Below are positions 1 to 18,729 of a stretch of DNA of 64,000 nt, piece by piece. Source of the DNA: Lichenostomus cassidix (taxonomy: Eukaryota; Chordata; Aves; Passeriformes; Meliphagidae); NCBI GenBank assembly GCA_008360975.2, contig CM039202.1, positions 3,544,128-3,608,127 on the forward strand, written 5' to 3'. The position numbers were made by a program, and so were the translations under genes. The first letter of the stretch is position 1; each line of letters opens with the position of its first letter. The notes under the pieces were generated by a model that worked only from the letters and a program-made list of their open reading frames with translations, was not told the DNA's origin and did not search any database.

Positions 1-1862
1 TTTTCATCCAAAAATCCTGCTTTTCCCTTCCAAAAATCCCGTTTTTATACCTTTTTTCCTCCAAAAATCTGATTTTTATCCCCCATTTTTTTATCCGAAA
101 ATCTGTTTTTCCTCCCAAAATTCCCATTTTTTAATCCCCATTTTTCCTCCCAAAATTCCCATTTTTTCATCCAAAAATCCCGCTTTTTCCCTTCCAAAAT
201 TCCCATTTTTATCCCTGTTTTTCCTCCCAAAATTCCCTTTTTTATCCCTGTTTTTTATCCCTGTTTTTCATCCAAAAATCCCTTTTTCCCTTCCAAAAAT
301 CCCATTTTTATCCACTTTTTTATCCAAAAATCCCAATTTTATCCCTGTTTTTTTCTCAAAAATCCCATATTATCCCTGTTTTTCCTCCCAAAATTCCCAT
401 TTTTTTCATCCAAAAATCCCTTTTTTCCCTTCCAAAAATCCCATTTTTATCCATTTTTTTCCTCAAAAACCTCATTTTTATACCTTTTTTCCTCCAATAA
501 TCCCATTTTCATCCCTGCTTCTTATCTCTGTTTTGCCGCCCAAAATTCCCATTTTTTCATCCCAAAAATCCCGTTTTTATCTATTTTTTTATCAAAAAAT
601 CCCAATTTTATCCCTGTTTTTTTCTCAAAAATCCCATTTTATCCCGGTTTTTCCTCCCAAAATTCCCATTTTTTCATCCAAAAATCCCTTTTTTCCCTTC
701 CAAAAATCCCATTTTTATCCATTTTTTTATCAAAAAATCCCATTTTTATACCTTTTTTCCTCCAATAATCCCGTTTTCATCCCTGCTTTTTATCTCTGTT
801 TTTCCTCCCAAAATTCCCCATTTTTTTAATCCAAAAATCCCGCTTTTCCCTTCCAAAAATCCCATTTTTATCCCTTTTGTCCTCCAAAAATCCCATTTTT
901 ACCTGTATTTCATCCAAAAATTCCAATTCTATCCCTGTTTTTCCTCCAAAGATTCCATTTTTATACCTTTTTCCTCCCAAAATTCCCATTTTTTATCCTT
1001 GTTTTTTATCCCTATTTTTTCTCCAAAAATCCCATTTTCATACCATTTTTATCCATGTTTTTCCTCTCAAATTCCCATTTTTATCCCTGTTTTTCCTCCC
1101 AAAATTCCCACTTTATTTTAGCCCCATTTTTCCTCCCAAAATTCCCATTTTTTCATCCAAAAATCCCGTTTTTCCCTTCTAAAAATCCCATTTTTATCCT
1201 TTTTTTAATCCAAAACTCCCATTTTTATCCCTGCTTTTCCTCCAAAATTCCCAATTTTACCAGTTTTTTCTCAAAAATCCCATTTTTATCCATTTTGTAA
1301 TCTAAAAATCCCATTTTTATCCCCTTTTTCCTCCCAAAATTCCCATTTTCATCCCTATTTTTTATCCCTGTTTTTCCTCCAAAAATCCCAATTTTTCCCT
1401 GGTGTTCATCCAAAAATCCCATTTTTATCCCTTTTATTAACCAAAAATCCCATTTTTATCTTTGTTTTTTACCCCAAAATCCCAATTTTATCATTTTTCA
1501 TCCAAAATCTCAGGGGTTTTTTTTCCTCCAAAAATCCCAATTTTATCCCTGTTTTTCATCCGAAAATCCCATTTTTATTCCTGTTTTTAAGCCAAAAATC
1601 CCATTTTTATCCCTCTTCTATCAAAAAATTCCAGTTTTTTCCTTTTTTCCTCCAAAAGTCCCCCTTTTTATCCCCATTTTTACCCAAAGATCCCATTTTT
1701 ATCCCTTTTTTCCTCCAAAAACTCCCAATTTCATCTGTTTTTCATCCAAAAATCCGAATTTTATATCTGTTTTCCTCCAAAAGTCCCCTTTTCATCCATT
1801 TTTTTCAGCCAAAAATTCCAATTTTACCCCTTTTTTCCCTCCAAAAATCTCCTTTTTATCCT
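1..1862. repeat. G-poor tandem array in SNRNP200 intron 5 (left block)
   Basis: Degenerate units of roughly 20-35 bp built from TCCAAAAATCCC and ATTTTTATCC, running from the window edge. The plus strand is almost free of G. It lies inside SNRNP200 intron 5, so the pre-mRNA is G/A/U-rich here. Open frames through it are repeat artefacts. Confidence 0.93.
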
Positions 1863-1889
1863 TTTCCTCCCCACCTGTCAAGTTTCCTG

Positions 1890-2445
1890 ATGGGATATTT
1901 CAGGATTTGCCTCAAAAAATCCTCTTTTTATCTCTCTTTTCTCTTCAAAATCCCCTTTTCATTCCTCTTTTCCCCCAAAATCCCATTTTTTCCGGTCTCT
2001 TACCCCCAAAAATCCCCTTTTATCCCTTTTTTTCCTCCAAAATCCCCTTTTTCTCCCTCTTTTCCCCCAAAATCCCCTTTTTATCCCTCTTTTCCCCCAA
2101 AATCCCCTTGTTATTCTACTTTTCCCTCCAAAATCCCCTTTTTATCTCTCTTTTCCCCCAAAAATCCTCTTTTTATCCCATTTTCCTCCCAAAATTCCAA
2201 TTTTATCCATTTTCCTGTCCAAAATCCCATTTTTATCCCTTTTTTCTGCCAAAATCCCATTTTTATCCCATTTTTCCCTCCAAAATCCCCTTTTTATCCC
2301 TCTTTCTCCCAAAAAATCCTTTTTATATCCTACTTTTCCCACCAAAAATCCCATTTTTACCCCTTTTTTTCCCCCATAAAATCCCCTTTTATCCCTTTTT
2401 TCCCTCCAAAATCCCATTTCCATCCATTTTTTCCCCATAAAATTC
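1890..2445. repeat. G-poor tandem array, second sub-family
   Basis: Units of about 29 bp of the type CCAAAATCCCCTTTTTATCC with CTCTTTTCCC spacers, with the same strand bias as the block to its left. Bases 2446-2690 are a mixed C-rich then G-rich junction with no gene visible; they contain GGGATTAAT repeats near 2548-2575. Confidence 0.9.
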
Positions 2446-3473
2446 CCTTCTCACCCCTCTTTCCCCCAATCCCAATCCCGCTGTTCCCCCACTCCCCCTC
2501 CCTGTCCCACACAATCCCAGTGTCCCCAGCTGTCCCCACAGGATTATTGGGATTAATGGGATTAATGGGATTACTGAAATTATTTGGGATTAAAGCCCTA
2601 AATCCCACCCGGGCTGGGAAAGGACATCCCAGAAAAATCCCCTGCTGGGAAGAGCTGGAGCGGGGTGGGGAAATGGGAAAAATGTGGGAGAAATGGGGGA
2701 TAAAATATGGGATAAAATACGGGATAAAACAAAATATGGGATAAAATAAAATATGGAATAAATATGGGATAAAATAAAATATGGGGTAAAATATGAGATA
2801 AAATATCAGATAAAATATGGGATCAATATGGGACAAAGTAAAATATGGGATAAAATAAAATATTGAATAAATATGGGATAAAATAAAATATGGGATAAAA
2901 TAATATGGGACAAAATATGGGACAAAATATGGGATAGAGAATAATGAGAAAAGAGGATAAACATCAAAACTATGAAATAGAGCATGACAGAAAAATGGGA
3001 GAAATATGGGATAGAGGATAATGGGATAATGGGATTAATGTGGGATAGACAATAATGGGAAAATGGGATAAATATGATAAACGTGATAAATACGGGATAG
3101 AGATAATAGGAAAATGGGAAAATGGGATAATGCAAAAAATGGGATGAAAACGGGATAGAGAATAACAAGAAAACGGGATGAAAACAAACGGGATGGAGGA
3201 TAACAGGAAAAAAAAGGGGATAAAAACGGGATAAAAACGGGATAAAAATAATGAGAAAAGGGGATAAACATCAAAAATATGGAATAGAGCATGGCAGGAA
3301 AATGAGAGAAATATGGGATAGAGAGTGACAGGATAATGGGATTAATGTGGGATAGAGGATAATGGGATAAATATGATAAATATGATAAATGTGATAAATA
3401 CGGGATAGAGATAATAGGAAAATGGGAAAATGCAAAAAATGGGATGAAAACAGGATAGAGAATAACAGGAAAA

Positions 3474-3622
3474 CGGGATGAAAACGGGATGAAAACGGGA
3501 TGAAAACGGGATGAAAACGGGATGAAAACGGGATGAAAACGGGATGAAAACGGGATGAAAACGGGATGAAAACGGGATGAAAACGGGATGAAAACGGGAT
3601 GAAAACGGGATGAAAACGGGAT
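3474..3622. repeat. Near-perfect 11-bp minisatellite GGGATGAAAAC
   Basis: About 13 consecutive, essentially identical copies of GGGATGAAAAC, embedded in the more degenerate array. The homogeneity suggests recent expansion. Confidence 0.95.
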
Positions 3623-3827
3623 AAACATCAAAAATATGGGATAGAGCATGACAGGAAAATGGGAGAAATATGGGATAGAGAGTGACAGGATAATGGGATT
3701 AATGTGGGATAGAAAATAATGGGAAAATGGGATAAATATGATAAATGTGATTAATACGTGATAAGAAATAATAGGAAAATGGGATAATGCAAAAAATGGG
3801 ATAAATATGGGATAGAGAATAACAAGA

Positions 3828-3916
3828 AAACGGGATGAAAACAAACGGGATGAAAACAAACGGGATGAAAACAAACGGGATGAAAACAAACGGGATGAAA
3901 ACAAACGGGATGAAAA
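3828..3916. repeat. 15-bp minisatellite GGGATGAAAACAAAC
   Basis: About five near-identical consecutive copies of a 15-bp variant of the 11-bp repeat upstream, with an added CAAA. Evidently a sibling expansion from the same ancestor. Confidence 0.9.
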
Positions 3917-4519
3917 CAGGATAAATATGGGGTACAGGGGGAATAAATAGGGGATAAATATGGGGTTAACGGGGGATAAATATGGGATAAAAATCAGATT
4001 AAAATGGGGGATAATGGGATAAAAATGGGATAGAGGATAATGAGAAAATGTGATAAACATCAAAAATACAGGATAGAGCATAACGGGAAAATGGGACAAA
4101 TATGGGATAGAGAATAACAAGAAAATGGGATAAATATGATAAATACGATAAACATGATAAATATGATAAATACGAGTTAGAGAATAAAGGGAAAATGTGA
4201 AAACGGGATAATGCAAAAAATGAGATAATCATGGGATGAAAATGGGATAAATATGGGTTAGAGAATAACGGCAAAATGGGATAATATGAAAAATAGGAAA
4301 ATAAGATAAATATGGGATAGAAGGTAACAGGAAAATGGGAAAAACAGGAAAATGCCATAAACAGGATAAATGTAGGATAGAGAATAACAGGAAAATTGGA
4401 TAAATATGAAATAGAAAATAATAAGAAAAAGATTAATGTGATGAATATGGGAGAGAGAATAATGGGAAAATGGGATAAATGGGGTCCCATGAGGAAAACA
4501 GGACAGCAGAAAATGGGCT

Positions 4520-4812
4520 AAAAGTGGTTTTGTGAGGAAAATGGGACGGAAGGAAATGGGATAAAGGGAAATGGGATAAATGGGAATGGGATAAAGGGGA
4601 AATGGGATAAAGGGGAATAATGGGATAAAGGTAGTTCCATAAGGAAAATGGGATCGAGGTGATCTCGTGAGGGGAATGGGACAGAGGAAAAAGGGATAAA
4701 TGGGATCCTATGAGAAGAATGGGATAAAGGAAAAGGGGATAAATGGGATCCCAAGAAGGAAATGGGACAGAGGAAAATGGGATAAAAGTAGTCCCATAAG
4801 GAAAATGGGATA
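4520..4812. repeat. AATGGGATAAAGG tandem array next to SNRNP200 exon 5
   Basis: Degenerate AATGGGATAAAGGG and GATCCCATGAGGAA units continue the C-poor polarity up to about 30 bp from the exon 5 donor at 4839. Confidence 0.85.
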
Positions 4813-4839
4813 GCAGGAGCCCCCCAGCCCCATCCCTAC

Positions 4840-12824
<7,985 letters not shown>

Positions 12825-13150
12825 GGCTGCGGCGGGCGCGGGCAGGCAGCCGGGAGCAGGAGCGGAGCAGGCCGCGCCGCCGCCGCACCGGGACCGCGAG
12901 CGCCGGAACTTCCGGGGCAACCGGAAACGGCGGCGCGACCCGGAATGCGCGGCGGCAGCGGGGCCCCGCCCACCCTGCTGTGATTGGTTGATGTCAGTCA
13001 AGTCCCGCCCCCCACGGGGGAACCTGTTTGTGATTGGCTCAGCCGCCCTCCCGCCACGCTTTGATTGACGTTTGAGCGCCGCGGGGGTTGAACGCGGCGG
13101 GGCTGCTGAGGGGGCGTGGTTTGCGCTGCCTGCGCCGCCTCCTATTGGCT
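12825..13150 (-). promoter_or_regulatory. SNRNP200: SNRNP200 promoter and 5' UTR
   Basis: GC-rich, TATA-less sequence upstream of the minus-strand ATG at 12824. It has ETS-type CCGGAA cores (12902-12925 and near 12951) and three CCAAT boxes on the gene's strand (ATTGG at 12983, 13033 and 13144). This is typical of a housekeeping promoter. The start site is not defined by sequence alone. Confidence 0.75.
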
Positions 13151-13234
13151 GTTTGTCCGTGGGTCACGCCCCCGCCCTAGGCCACGCCCCTTCCCGGGTA
13201 AGCGACACGTGGTGGCCCAAAGAGGACCTCGCTG

Positions 13235-13680
13235 GCCTCGGATTGTCCCCGTGGAGCTCCCTGTGCACCAGAGGGGACACTGGTCATCCCCAAATTGTCC
13301 CTGTGGATCTCCCTGTGCACCAATGGGGACACTGGTCATCCCCAAATTGTCCCTATGGACCTTCGTGTGTGCCTGGGGGGACACTGGTCACCCCCAAATT
13401 GTCCCTATGGACCTTCCTGTGCACCAATGGAGAGCCCTGGTCACCTCCAAATTGTCCCCGTGGAGCTCTCTGTGCCCTAGTGGGGATGCTGGTCACCTCT
13501 GAATTGTCCCTATGGACCTCCCTGTGTGCCAATGGAGACCCTGGTCACCCCACAACTGCCCCAATGGACCTCTCTGTGCCCCAAGATGGGCTCTGGTCAC
13601 CCCCACATTGTCCCCAGGGCCCTTCCTGTGCTCCAAGGGGGGCCCTGATCAGCCCCACACTGTCCCCACAGCCCCTGGGC
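13235..13680. repeat. Intergenic ~60-bp tandem array
   Basis: Seven or eight units of the type GGGGACACTGGTCACCCCC, AAATTGTCCCTATGGACC, TTCCTGTGCACCAATG, upstream of the SNRNP200 promoter. Bases 13681-14160 show no gene; they contain a short A/T-containing unique stretch (13908-13935, TCATTATCTC, GTTAATTACC). Confidence 0.9.
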
Positions 13681-14159
13681 ACTGAGGGGTTCCTGGACAT
13701 CGGGGATTGGGGTGTCCCTGGGCACTGGGAAGTCCCTAAACATCGGGATGTCCCCTGGGCATTGGGGGTCCCTGGGCATCTCAGGGTGACAGGGGACATG
13801 GGCAGAGCCCCCCTCCCCCCGGAGCCACCGCTGCACTGGCCCCGGGGACAAAGCTCGGTGCCATCTGCCCGCTGAAGTGCCCGCTGAGCGTGCCCGCTGC
13901 GCCCTCATTATCTCTGCCCCGTTAATTACCCGAGCGCGATGCCAGCGCCTGGAGCAGTGCCTGCCGGCTGTGCCAGCCCGGCCACGGATGGCACCACGCG
14001 GCTCCTCGGGGACAGGGCACCTTGTCCTGTCCCTGGAGGTGACACGGCTGTGCTGCCACACCGGTGGTGCCACCTGGGGTTTGTCCTCCTCCTCTCCTTC
14101 CTCGGCCTCGCCGGGACAGGGACCCTGGGCAGGATCCTGAAGGATTCCTGGTCAGGTGT

Positions 14160-14620
14160 GCTGGACAGGGACGCCGGGCAGGTATTCCAGGCAGGTATTC
14201 CGGGAAGGAGAGAGGGACAGGGACCCCAGGCTGGTGTCCTGGACAAATATCCCAGGCAGGATTGCTAGGCAGGGATCCCAGGCATGGACCCTGGGTAGGA
14301 TTCCTGGTCCAATATCCCAGGTGTGGACCCTGGGCAGGGACCCCTGGTGGGTTATCCCGGGCTGGGACAGCAGTATGGACTATGGATAGGATTCCTGGTC
14401 AGATATCCCAGGCAGGTATGGATCCCCAGCAGGATTCCTATGCAGGCATTCCAGACAGATATCCTGGGAAAGTATCCTGGGCAGATATCCCGGGCTGGGA
14501 CTCTGGGCAGGATTCCTGGTCAGATATCCCGGACAGGATTCCCAGGCAGGTATCCCAGGCATGGATTCCTGGCCAGGTATCCCGGGCATTCCCAGGCAGG
14601 TATCCCGGGCTGGTGCCCCG
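14160..14620. repeat. Intergenic array, CAGGTATCCCGGGC family
   Basis: Units of ~18-45 bp built from GCAGGTATCCCAGGC and AGGATTCCTGGTCAGATATCC. No gene is visible in 14160-14820. Confidence 0.88.
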
Positions 14621-14827
14621 GGCAGTGCCAGCCGGGACAGCCTCTCGGTGCCCGGTGCCGTGTCCACCTGGCTGTAGGTGCCCGGTGCCGTGTCGGGCTG
14701 GCCGCGGGTGCCCGGTGGCCCCGGAAAGCGGGCGCCAGGACTGGCCCAGCCCCGCGGCTCCGGGGCAGTGCTGATCCGTTAATTCCGGCCGGGTGCTCCC
14801 GCACAAAGGGGGCGGGATCCGGCTGCT

Positions 14828-14985
14828 GGCAGCGGGAACGGCACCGGGGGTGGCATTGGGAATAGCACCGGGAATGGCACCGGGAACGGCACTGGCGGTG
14901 GCACCGGGAATGGCACCAGGGGTTGCACCGGGAGTGGCGCCGGGGGTGGCTCCGGGTGTGGCACCGGGGAGTGTGGCACGGAGGT
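14828..14985. repeat. GGCACCGGGAATG short tandem repeat
   Basis: About 13 copies of a 12-bp unit GGCACCGGGAAT/GGTGGCACCGGG. Bases 14986-15180 are unassigned GC-rich sequence. Confidence 0.88.
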
Positions 14986-15179
14986 GGGTGACGAGCACAG
15001 GGGGTCCCACCGTGTCCCTGACCCCCTGTGTCCCCAGGGCCACCTGGCACAGCTGGAGCAGGAGGTGCCAGGGTGTCCCTCTGCCCCAGCTGTGGGAGGA
15101 AAGGGGGGTCCTGCCCAAATCCCGGGGGTGTCCCCCCTCGCCTGGGGCAGCAGGGCCATGGGCACCCCAAAACCTGAGC

Positions 15180-16530
15180 TGGGCTAGGACTGGCCGAACT
15201 GGACTGAACTGGGATCAGCTGAGCCGAACTGAGTCTGGACAAACTGGGCTGAACTGGGACCAGCTGGGATGAGCAGAGCTGAAGTGGGACTGGCCAAATT
15301 GGACTGAACTGGGCTGAGTTGAGGTGAACTGGGATGAGCAGAGCCAAACTGGGACTGGCCAAACTGGGCTGAACTGGGATCAGCCAGGCCCAGCTGGGAT
15401 GAGCAGAGCTGGGCTGGGACTGGCCAAGATGGGCTGAACTGGGATCAGCCGAGCCAAACTGAGACTAGACAAACTGGGCTGAACTGGGATCAGCTGAGCC
15501 AAACTGGGCTGACTAAAACCAAGCTGAGCTGAGCCTGGCTGAGCCGAGCTGAACTGGACTGAGCTGGGTTAAACCAAACTGGGCTGAGCCAAACTGGGCT
15601 GAACTGAGACTGGTTACAGTGGCCTGAACTGGACTGTGCCCAACCAGGACAACCCAAACTGGGCCAAGCCAAGATCTGAGCTGTGCCTGGCTGAGCTGAG
15701 CCAGGCCAGTGGAGCTGAACTGGGCTGAGCTGGGCTGAGCCAGGCCCAGGCTGAGTGGGGCAGGGTTAAGCCAAGCCAAGCTGAGCCAAGCTGAGCTAAA
15801 CCTGCTGGTGCTGGCCCCAAGCTAAGCCGAGCTGCCTGGTTCCAGTTGGGCCCAACTGGTTCCAATGCAATCTGAGTCAATCTGAGGCAAGCCAACTGGT
15901 TCTGATCCAATCCGACCCGATCCAAACTGACCAGCGCTGAGCTGACTGGTTCTGATCCAACCCAAAGTGGGCTGAGCTGAGCCCAGCTGAGCTGAGCTGA
16001 CTGGTTCCAGACATGCTCCTACTGGTTCTGATCCAACATGAACTGAGCTGAACTGAGCCGGGCTGAGGCAGCTGGTTCCAATATGGCCCAGCTGGTTCTG
16101 ATCAGAGCTGGGTTGAGCTAAGGCCAGCTGAGCTGAGCTGGGGTGACTGGTTCTGGATCGGGCCCGAACCGAGCTGAGCCGGGCTGGGCTGAGCTGGGGT
16201 GACTGGTTCTGGATCCGGCCCGAACCGAGCTGAGCCGGGCTGGGCTGAGCTGGGGTGACTGGTACTGGATCCGGCCCGAACCGAGCTGAGCCAGGCTGCG
16301 CTGAGCTGGCTTGAGCCAACTGGGTCCAGTAAGATCCGACTGGTTCTGTGCCGATCTGAGCCGAGCAGTTCCGAGCGGATGCGGTTCTGACTGGACCCGG
16401 TTCCGACTAGACCCGAGCGGTTCCGACTAGACCCGAGCGGTTCCGATCCTACGGGAGCAGACCCGAACGGTTCCGATCTGACCCGACCCGACCCGAGCGG
16501 TTCCGATCTGACCCGACCCGACCCGCGCCC
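15180..16530. repeat. Large CTGAGC/AACTGG array upstream of SEMA4C
   Basis: Pentamer-based degenerate array (GAGCTGAACTGGGCTGAGCC), moving into ACTGGTTCTGATCC(A/G)ACC units and finally GAGCGGTTCCGATCTGACCC units that reach to within about 20 bp of the SEMA4C CpG-island promoter. Confidence 0.92.
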
Positions 16531-16539
16531 CCTTCCCTC

Positions 16540-17060
16540 AGGGCCGTGACGTCACGCACGGGGCGGAGCCCCGCGGAGCCGCGCGGCGCGCTCCCGCCGC
16601 CGCCCCTCACGGCCGCTCCCGCCTCCCGCGCCCCGGCCGGGCCCCCCCGCGCCCCCGGGCCCCCGCCCCGCGCCGCCGCCTCCCTCCGCAGCCCCGCCCG
16701 GGCCCCGCCGCCCGCCCCGCGCCGCCGCCTCCCGCCGCCCGCCGCGCCGCCCGGGCCCCCCCGGGCCCCCCCGCCCCTCACGGCCGCCTCCCGCCCCGCC
16801 GCCGCCGCCGCCGCCGCGCCCCGAGGTGAGTGCGGGCCCCCCCGCGCCGGGCCGGCCCCCCCGCCCCGCCCCGGTATTGTTGTGGCGGAGCCGCGGGGGC
16901 GGGAGGAGGAGGGGGAGGCGCTTTGTTCCTCCCGGTACCGGGGATCGCCGCCGGCTCCCCCGCCGCGGATGGGGGGGCCGGAATCCCCCCGCCCCCACTG
17001 CCGCTCGCATCCGTCGGTGCACCGGGAATCCCCCCGGTACGAGCAGCGGGGGGCGCCGGG
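16540..17060 (+). promoter_or_regulatory. SEMA4C: SEMA4C CpG-island promoter and non-coding first exon
   Basis: Very CpG-dense block with a perfect CRE palindrome TGACGTCA at 16547-16554 and many CCGCCC/CCGCCG boxes. A consensus donor (CCCGAG then GTGAGTG) at 16825/16826 would end a 5' UTR exon. A matching acceptor CCCCCAG ends at 18697, joining to the ATG-bearing exon. Start site and exon extent are inferred. Confidence 0.7.
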
Positions 17061-17229
17061 GGGGCCGTGGGGACAGCGGGGTGGGAGGGCAGCGCCGTGG
17101 GGACCCCGGGATGGGACCGGTGTGGGGACCCTGGGGTGGGACCGGCATGAGGACCCCCGGCCGGGATGGCAGCGCTGCGGGGCCGTGGCACCCCAGGCCC
17201 CCGTGGCACCCCCGGGTGTCCGGCGCCAA

Positions 17230-18275
17230 GCTCGGGACCGCGGTGACCTGTGCTACCCACTGTCCCCTGAGGGTGCCTGTCCCCGCTTTGGGCACCCCGG
17301 CCCTGCCCTGGCACCCCGGCTGTGCCCAGGACAGCCCGGCCGTGGCTGTGGCCTGTGGCACCCTCGCTGTGCTTTTGTCCCCGTGCCTGTGCCTGTTGCA
17401 CCCCAGCTGTGCCTGTTGAGCCCTGGCCGTGCTCACGGCGCTGTGGCCGTTCCTGTGGCACCTCGGGTGTGCCCAGGGCACCCCAGCTGTGACTGTGGCA
17501 CCCCAGATGTGCCCGTTGTGCCCTGACCGTGCCCAGGGCACCCCAGCTGTGCCCGTGGCACCCCAGATTTGCCTGTTGCACGGTGACTGTGCTCGTGGTA
17601 CCCCAGCTGTGGCCCTGGCACCCTGGCCATGCCCATGACACCCCATCTTTGCCTGTGTGACCCTGGCTCTGCCCATGGCACCCCAACTCTCCCTGTGGCA
17701 CCCCAGTTTTGCCTGTGGCACCCCAGCTGGGCCCGTGCCACCCCAGATTTGCCTGGCACCCTGAGGGCACCCCAGCTGTGCCTGTGGCACTTTGGCCATG
17801 GCCAGGGCACCCCACCTTTGCCCCGGGCACCCCAACTGTCCTTGTTGCACCCCAGCCATGCCCAGGGCACTCCATTATTCCCTGTTACACCCCAACTGAT
17901 CCCCATGGCACCCCCTCTTTGCCCCTGGTGCTCTGGTCAGGGCCATCCCACCCTGCCCGTGCCAATGACACCCCAGCTGTGCCCGTGACACCCCAGATGT
18001 GCCAGCAGCACCCCAGCTGTGCCCGTGACACCCCAGATGTGCCTCTGGTACCCCAGCTGTGTCCATGACACCCCAGCTGTGTCCATGGCCCCCCAGCTGT
18101 GCTTGTGACACCCCAGCTGTGCCCGTCACTCTGGTCAGGATCATCCCACCCTGCCTATGCCAGCGGCACTCCAGCTGTGTCAGTGACACTCCAGCTGTGC
18201 CCGTGACACCCCAGCTGTGCCCATAGCACCCCAGATGTGCCCGTGACACCCCAGCTGTGCCCGTGGCACCGTGAG
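17230..18275. repeat. Array in the SEMA4C 5' UTR intron
   Basis: Units of ~24 bp, GCACCCCAGCTGTGCCCGTG(A/G)C, about 35 degenerate copies. Bases 18276-18690 are GC-rich unique sequence without a recognisable gene. Confidence 0.92.
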
Positions 18276-18729
18276 CCCCCGCCCTGCCCCAGGAAGCCCC
18301 GCCGGGGTGTCCCCCATTCCCACGCCCGTTCCCGTCCCCCCACCCTCCCGGAAATCCTTCCCGGGCGGCGCGGGGCCCCCCCCCGGGCCCCCCCAACTTC
18401 CTGCTTCCCGCCGGGCAGGGCAGAACAATTCCCGGCCGCATCCTGCCCGGCCCGGGCGGGGGGGCACGGCGGGGGCAGCCCCGGGGCACCGGGGGTCCCG
18501 GGCAGGACGCGGGGGGGCGGGCAGTGACCAGGCCCGTTTCCCGTTCCGTGGGCTCCCCCCGGGGCGGGGCAGGCTCGGGACACCCCCGGGGCTGTGCGGG
18601 GTGCCCCCACCTCGTGACGCGCTCCTCAATGCCGCCTTGTCCCCGCGCTGCCCGCGTGACGCCGCCGCCGCCCTAACGGGGCCGTGTGACCCCCCAGGGA
18701 CCCCGCGCTGTCCCCCCCGCCCCGCCGCC

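Larger units (their letters stand above)
2695..4500. repeat. C-poor GGGATAAAAT tandem array (opposed polarity)
   Basis: Short units GGGATAAAATAT, GGGATAGAGAATAA and GGGATAAATATGATAAA. The plus strand is nearly free of C, and the core is the reverse complement of the ATTTTTATCCC core of the blocks at 1-2445. It lies within SNRNP200 intron 5. Confidence 0.92.

Noticed and set aside
1..2445. CRISPR-like direct repeats
   Set aside because: Units are degenerate, spacers are not unique, and the setting is a vertebrate intron; this is a minisatellite.
3035..4216. 393-codon minus-strand open frame rich in Phe/Ser/Ile
   Set aside because: It lies wholly in the GGGATAAAAT/GGGATGAAAAC array inside SNRNP200 intron 5; no domain or splice context.
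14064..14774. 236-codon plus-strand open frame upstream of SEMA4C
   Set aside because: It is built from CAGGTATCCCGGGC repeats; no conserved domain, and alternative frames are equally open.
16552..17859. 435-codon minus-strand open frame
   Set aside because: It covers the SEMA4C CpG island and a CACCCCAGCTGTG array; low complexity, no recognisable domain.
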